Below, piece after piece: positions 62,370-64,000 of a stretch of 64,000 nt of DNA (the stretch's first letter is position 1; every line of letters starts with the position of its first letter). The stretch is from Fervidobacterium sp. (lineage in GTDB: Bacteria > Thermotogota > Thermotogae > Thermotogales > Fervidobacteriaceae), in NCBI GenBank assembly GCA_026419195.1, contig JANZZV010000001.1, positions 326,640-390,639 of the forward strand, written 5' to 3'. A model generated the notes under the pieces. The model worked only from the letters and a program-made list of their open reading frames with translations. It made no database searches and was not told where the DNA came from. The translations under genes and the position numbers were made by a program.

Positions 62370-63094
62370 ACTTCATCACCTCTAAAAACAGGACCTTCAG
62401 TGCATACGTGCTTTATACCATTCACTGTTTCGACAGCACAACTTTTACATGCTCCTAACCCACATCCCATGTATTCATTCAAAGAAAAGTAGGTTTTCTT
62501 ATTTTTCAAATGCTCAAAAGCTAACCATTCCATGGTTTTGGAACCTGAAACAAAAATCCAATCAAAATTCGAAAGATTCAATTCATTGACCAACTTAAGA
62601 TATGATTCATTACCCACAAAAAAAGATATCTTTTCACTTTCAAAACGTTTAATGAATTCTGGTTTGAATGGCACTTTTGAAGATACAAAAAGAGGAACGT
62701 TAAAGTACTCAGATATAAAGAAACCCTCCGCAAAACATGATGGAGCTACCAAAACTGCTCCGTTTTTATTCTCTGGGGCAAAAGGCTTACCAAGCGGACC
62801 AAGAATATCGATCTCTTCGTCAGCTGTTACAATATACTTTGAACCATTACCAACAACTTTAACAGAGATACTCATCGAACCATCGTACATTCCAAGCGTA
62901 AAAGGTTTCCTTGTAAGACTCTCAGGGGTAGCAATCATGCAAAATTGCCCAGGATAATAATTCAGATCTAGCTCAGATCTTCTTTCAAATACTATGAAAA
63001 ACGTATCATCAGTAATTTCTAAGATCTTAGATTTTTTGAAAAAATACGAATTTATTCTCTCAACTGTTGATTTACTCATCGATGAATTCACCAT
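62339..63094 (-). CDS. pyrK: Dihydroorotate dehydrogenase electron-transfer subunit
   Basis: About 251 aa. The ferredoxin-reductase-like FAD domain has YPGQFCMIATPESLTRKPFTLG (RxPFTL-type) and the NAD domain LGPLGKPFAPENKNGAVLVA. The [2Fe-2S] cysteines are in YMGCGLGACKSCAVETVNG and HVCTEGPVF (C-x4-C-x2-C-x11-C). It passes electrons from PyrD to NAD+. Starts at ATG 63094 (after GGTGGG) and ATG 63079 are both possible. Confidence 0.93.
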   Translation of the reverse strand: MVNSSMSKSTVERINSYFFKKSKILEITDDTFFIVFERRSELDLNYYPGQFCMIATPESLTRKPFTLGMYDGSMSISVKVVGNGSKYIVTADEEIDILGPLGKPFAPENKNGAVLVAPSCFAEGFFISEYFNVPLFVSSKVPFKPEFIKRFESEKISFFVGNESYLKLVNELNLSNFDWIFVSGSKTMEWLAFEHLKNKKTYFSLNEYMGCGLGACKSCAVETVNGIKHVCTEGPVFRGDEVWKRLETRTN

Positions 63095-64000
63095 TCCAAT
63101 ACACCCACCTTCCATTCTTCCTCACGCCTAAGATCTTTCCTTTCAGTTTATAGCCATCGAAGGCACAGTTTTTCCCTTTACTAAAAAATCTACTTGCCTC
63201 CACCATGTATTCTGCCTCAGGATCAATCAAAACAGCGTCTTTTGGAAATTGAAGTCCAAAATCACTATACGATTTGCCTAATACGTGCAATGGATTTTGT
63301 GTTAGATTTTCTAAAACAAGCCTTATATCAGAAAACACAGTCAAATATACAGAAAACGCAACTTCTATGTGCGAACTACCGTATGGTGCATCCTCATATC
63401 TCAAAGGTTTTTCAGGATGCGGTGCATGGTCTGTTGCAAAGCAATTTATAATTCTTTCTTTCAAAGCCTTTACTAGTTCGTCTCTGTATTTGGAAATCGG
63501 AGGATTTATCTTTTGATTTGGATGGTTTATCATATCTGGTGTGAAAAATGAGTGGTGAGGTGTTAACTCACAGCTGATTTTAGCAAATTTTCTCAAATAG
63601 CTTATGGTTTCCAAACTCTCCAATGTGGAAACATGTTGAATATGAAAACAACTAAATCCATATTCTAGGCCTGTCATAACCGTTCTGAAGATGGCGATAC
63701 ATTCATTGGAATATGTTCTAAAACTGTTTGGAAGATTCGAACCAACGTAGAAATCACCTGATATTTCATGTAATTGAGAATGATCAAAAACCATCGTAGG
63801 TTTCTTTGTACTGAATGCTTTTACAAGGTCTTCTGAATGATACCTTATGCCATCCGTTGAAAAACCTGTCACCTTGTTACGCAGTGATTGAGGAAGACTA
63901 TTTACATCATTAACCAGGCCGAAAAGACTTATGGTGTAGTTGTATACAACTTCACTTTCGGCTGAGAGATTGACATGGTTGTTTAAAACATCTTCACTGT
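63072..64000 (-). CDS. pyrC: Dihydroorotase, C-terminal part, cut by window end
   Basis: The frame is open through position 64000, so the N-terminus with the HxH zinc motif lies outside the window. Visible: SCFHIQHVSTLESLE (metal His), SCELTPHHSFF (metal His) and NCFATDHAPHPEKP (metal Asp), followed by the C-terminal KDAVLIDPEAEYMVEASRF and GRWVYWNGEFI. It cyclises carbamoyl aspartate to dihydroorotate. It is the most upstream pyr gene seen and overlaps pyrK. Confidence 0.93.
   Translation of the reverse strand, partial: SEDVLNNHVNLSAESEVVYNYTISLFGLVNDVNSLPQSLRNKVTGFSTDGIRYHSEDLVKAFSTKKPTMVFDHSQLHEISGDFYVGSNLPNSFRTYSNECIAIFRTVMTGLEYGFSCFHIQHVSTLESLETISYLRKFAKISCELTPHHSFFTPDMINHPNQKINPPISKYRDELVKALKERIINCFATDHAPHPEKPLRYEDAPYGSSHIEVAFSVYLTVFSDIRLVLENLTQNPLHVLGKSYSDFGLQFPKDAVLIDPEAEYMVEASRFFSKGKNCAFDGYKLKGKILGVRKNGRWVYWNGEFIDE

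Overview
The window is AT-rich bacterial chromosome, densely coding, with long runs of overlapping same-strand genes. It looks like a low-GC member of the Thermotogales (Thermotogota), closest in character to Fervidobacterium or Thermosipho. The reasons are family-level: an rpoD-dnaG-rpsI-rplM-ribU-rpmA-prp-rplU block in the order I recall from Thermotoga, a B12-dependent ribonucleotide reductase, a Thermotoga-type GH36 alpha-galactosidase, a MurE with DDPR instead of DNPR, and a SpoVS protein in a non-sporulating context. No insertion sequence, prophage, CRISPR array or rRNA was seen. One tRNA (Asp, GTC) is present. The species call is inference.

Layout. 1-0.9 kb (+): 3' end of ribF, then nth. 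0.9-14.1 kb (-): one long, mostly overlapping run reading holB, a PSP1/RicT protein, a small membrane protein, glpK, tsaE, lon, engB, argS, a sensor kinase, an HDOD protein, rbfA, flaG, fliD. A sigma-28-type promoter inside the end of rbfA probably drives flaG-fliD separately. 14.2-15.6 kb (+): HAD hydrolase and YgjP-type metallopeptidase. 15.7-23.0 kb (-): galactoside operon (GH42, LacI regulator, GH36, galT, galK, class II aldolase) with a large palindromic operator at its promoter. 23.2-27.1 kb (+): MFS exporter and nrdJ. 27.2-32.4 kb (-): rex, LUD-domain protein, tRNA-Asp, lysA, UPF0145 protein, ABC-2 permease, ABC ATPase, YtrA-type GntR regulator. 32.5-40.4 kb (-): FtsX-type permease, rpoD, dnaG, and the rplU-prp-rpmA-ribU-rplM-rpsI ribosomal operon with a structured leader. 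40.7-42.4 kb (+): spoVS, a small unknown, a DUF1385 protein. 42.3-46.9 kb (-): murE, murF, mraY and a second MraY/WecA-type transferase. 47.1-52.6 kb (-): sugar ABC transporter, PfkB kinase, sucrose-phosphate-synthase-like enzyme. 52.9-60.2 kb (+): treT, ROK regulator, udk, miaB, an exported unknown, rsmA, Cof-type HAD, a degenerate GH3-like exported protein. 60.2-64.0 kb (-): pyrC(partial)-pyrK-pyrD-pyrF-pyrE.

How the parts fit. Two sugar modules stand out. The galactoside module hydrolyses alpha- and beta-galactosides and feeds galactose into the Leloir pathway. The 47-55 kb module couples a disaccharide-type ABC importer to two glycosyltransferases (TreT and an SPS-like GT4) and a PfkB kinase, with no hydrolase. 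Its regulator is probably the ROK protein acting on twin 15-bp palindromes in the divergent promoter region. The remaining genes are housekeeping: DNA repair and replication, ribosome biogenesis, peptidoglycan precursors, redox control and pyrimidine synthesis.

I did not find an obviously new defence or mobile system. The best leads are regulatory (sigma-28 promoter inside rbfA, rplU leader, Rex, LacI, GntR and ROK operators), the hydrolase-free disaccharide locus, a probable CUG start for rsmA, and a GH3-like protein that has lost its catalytic loop.
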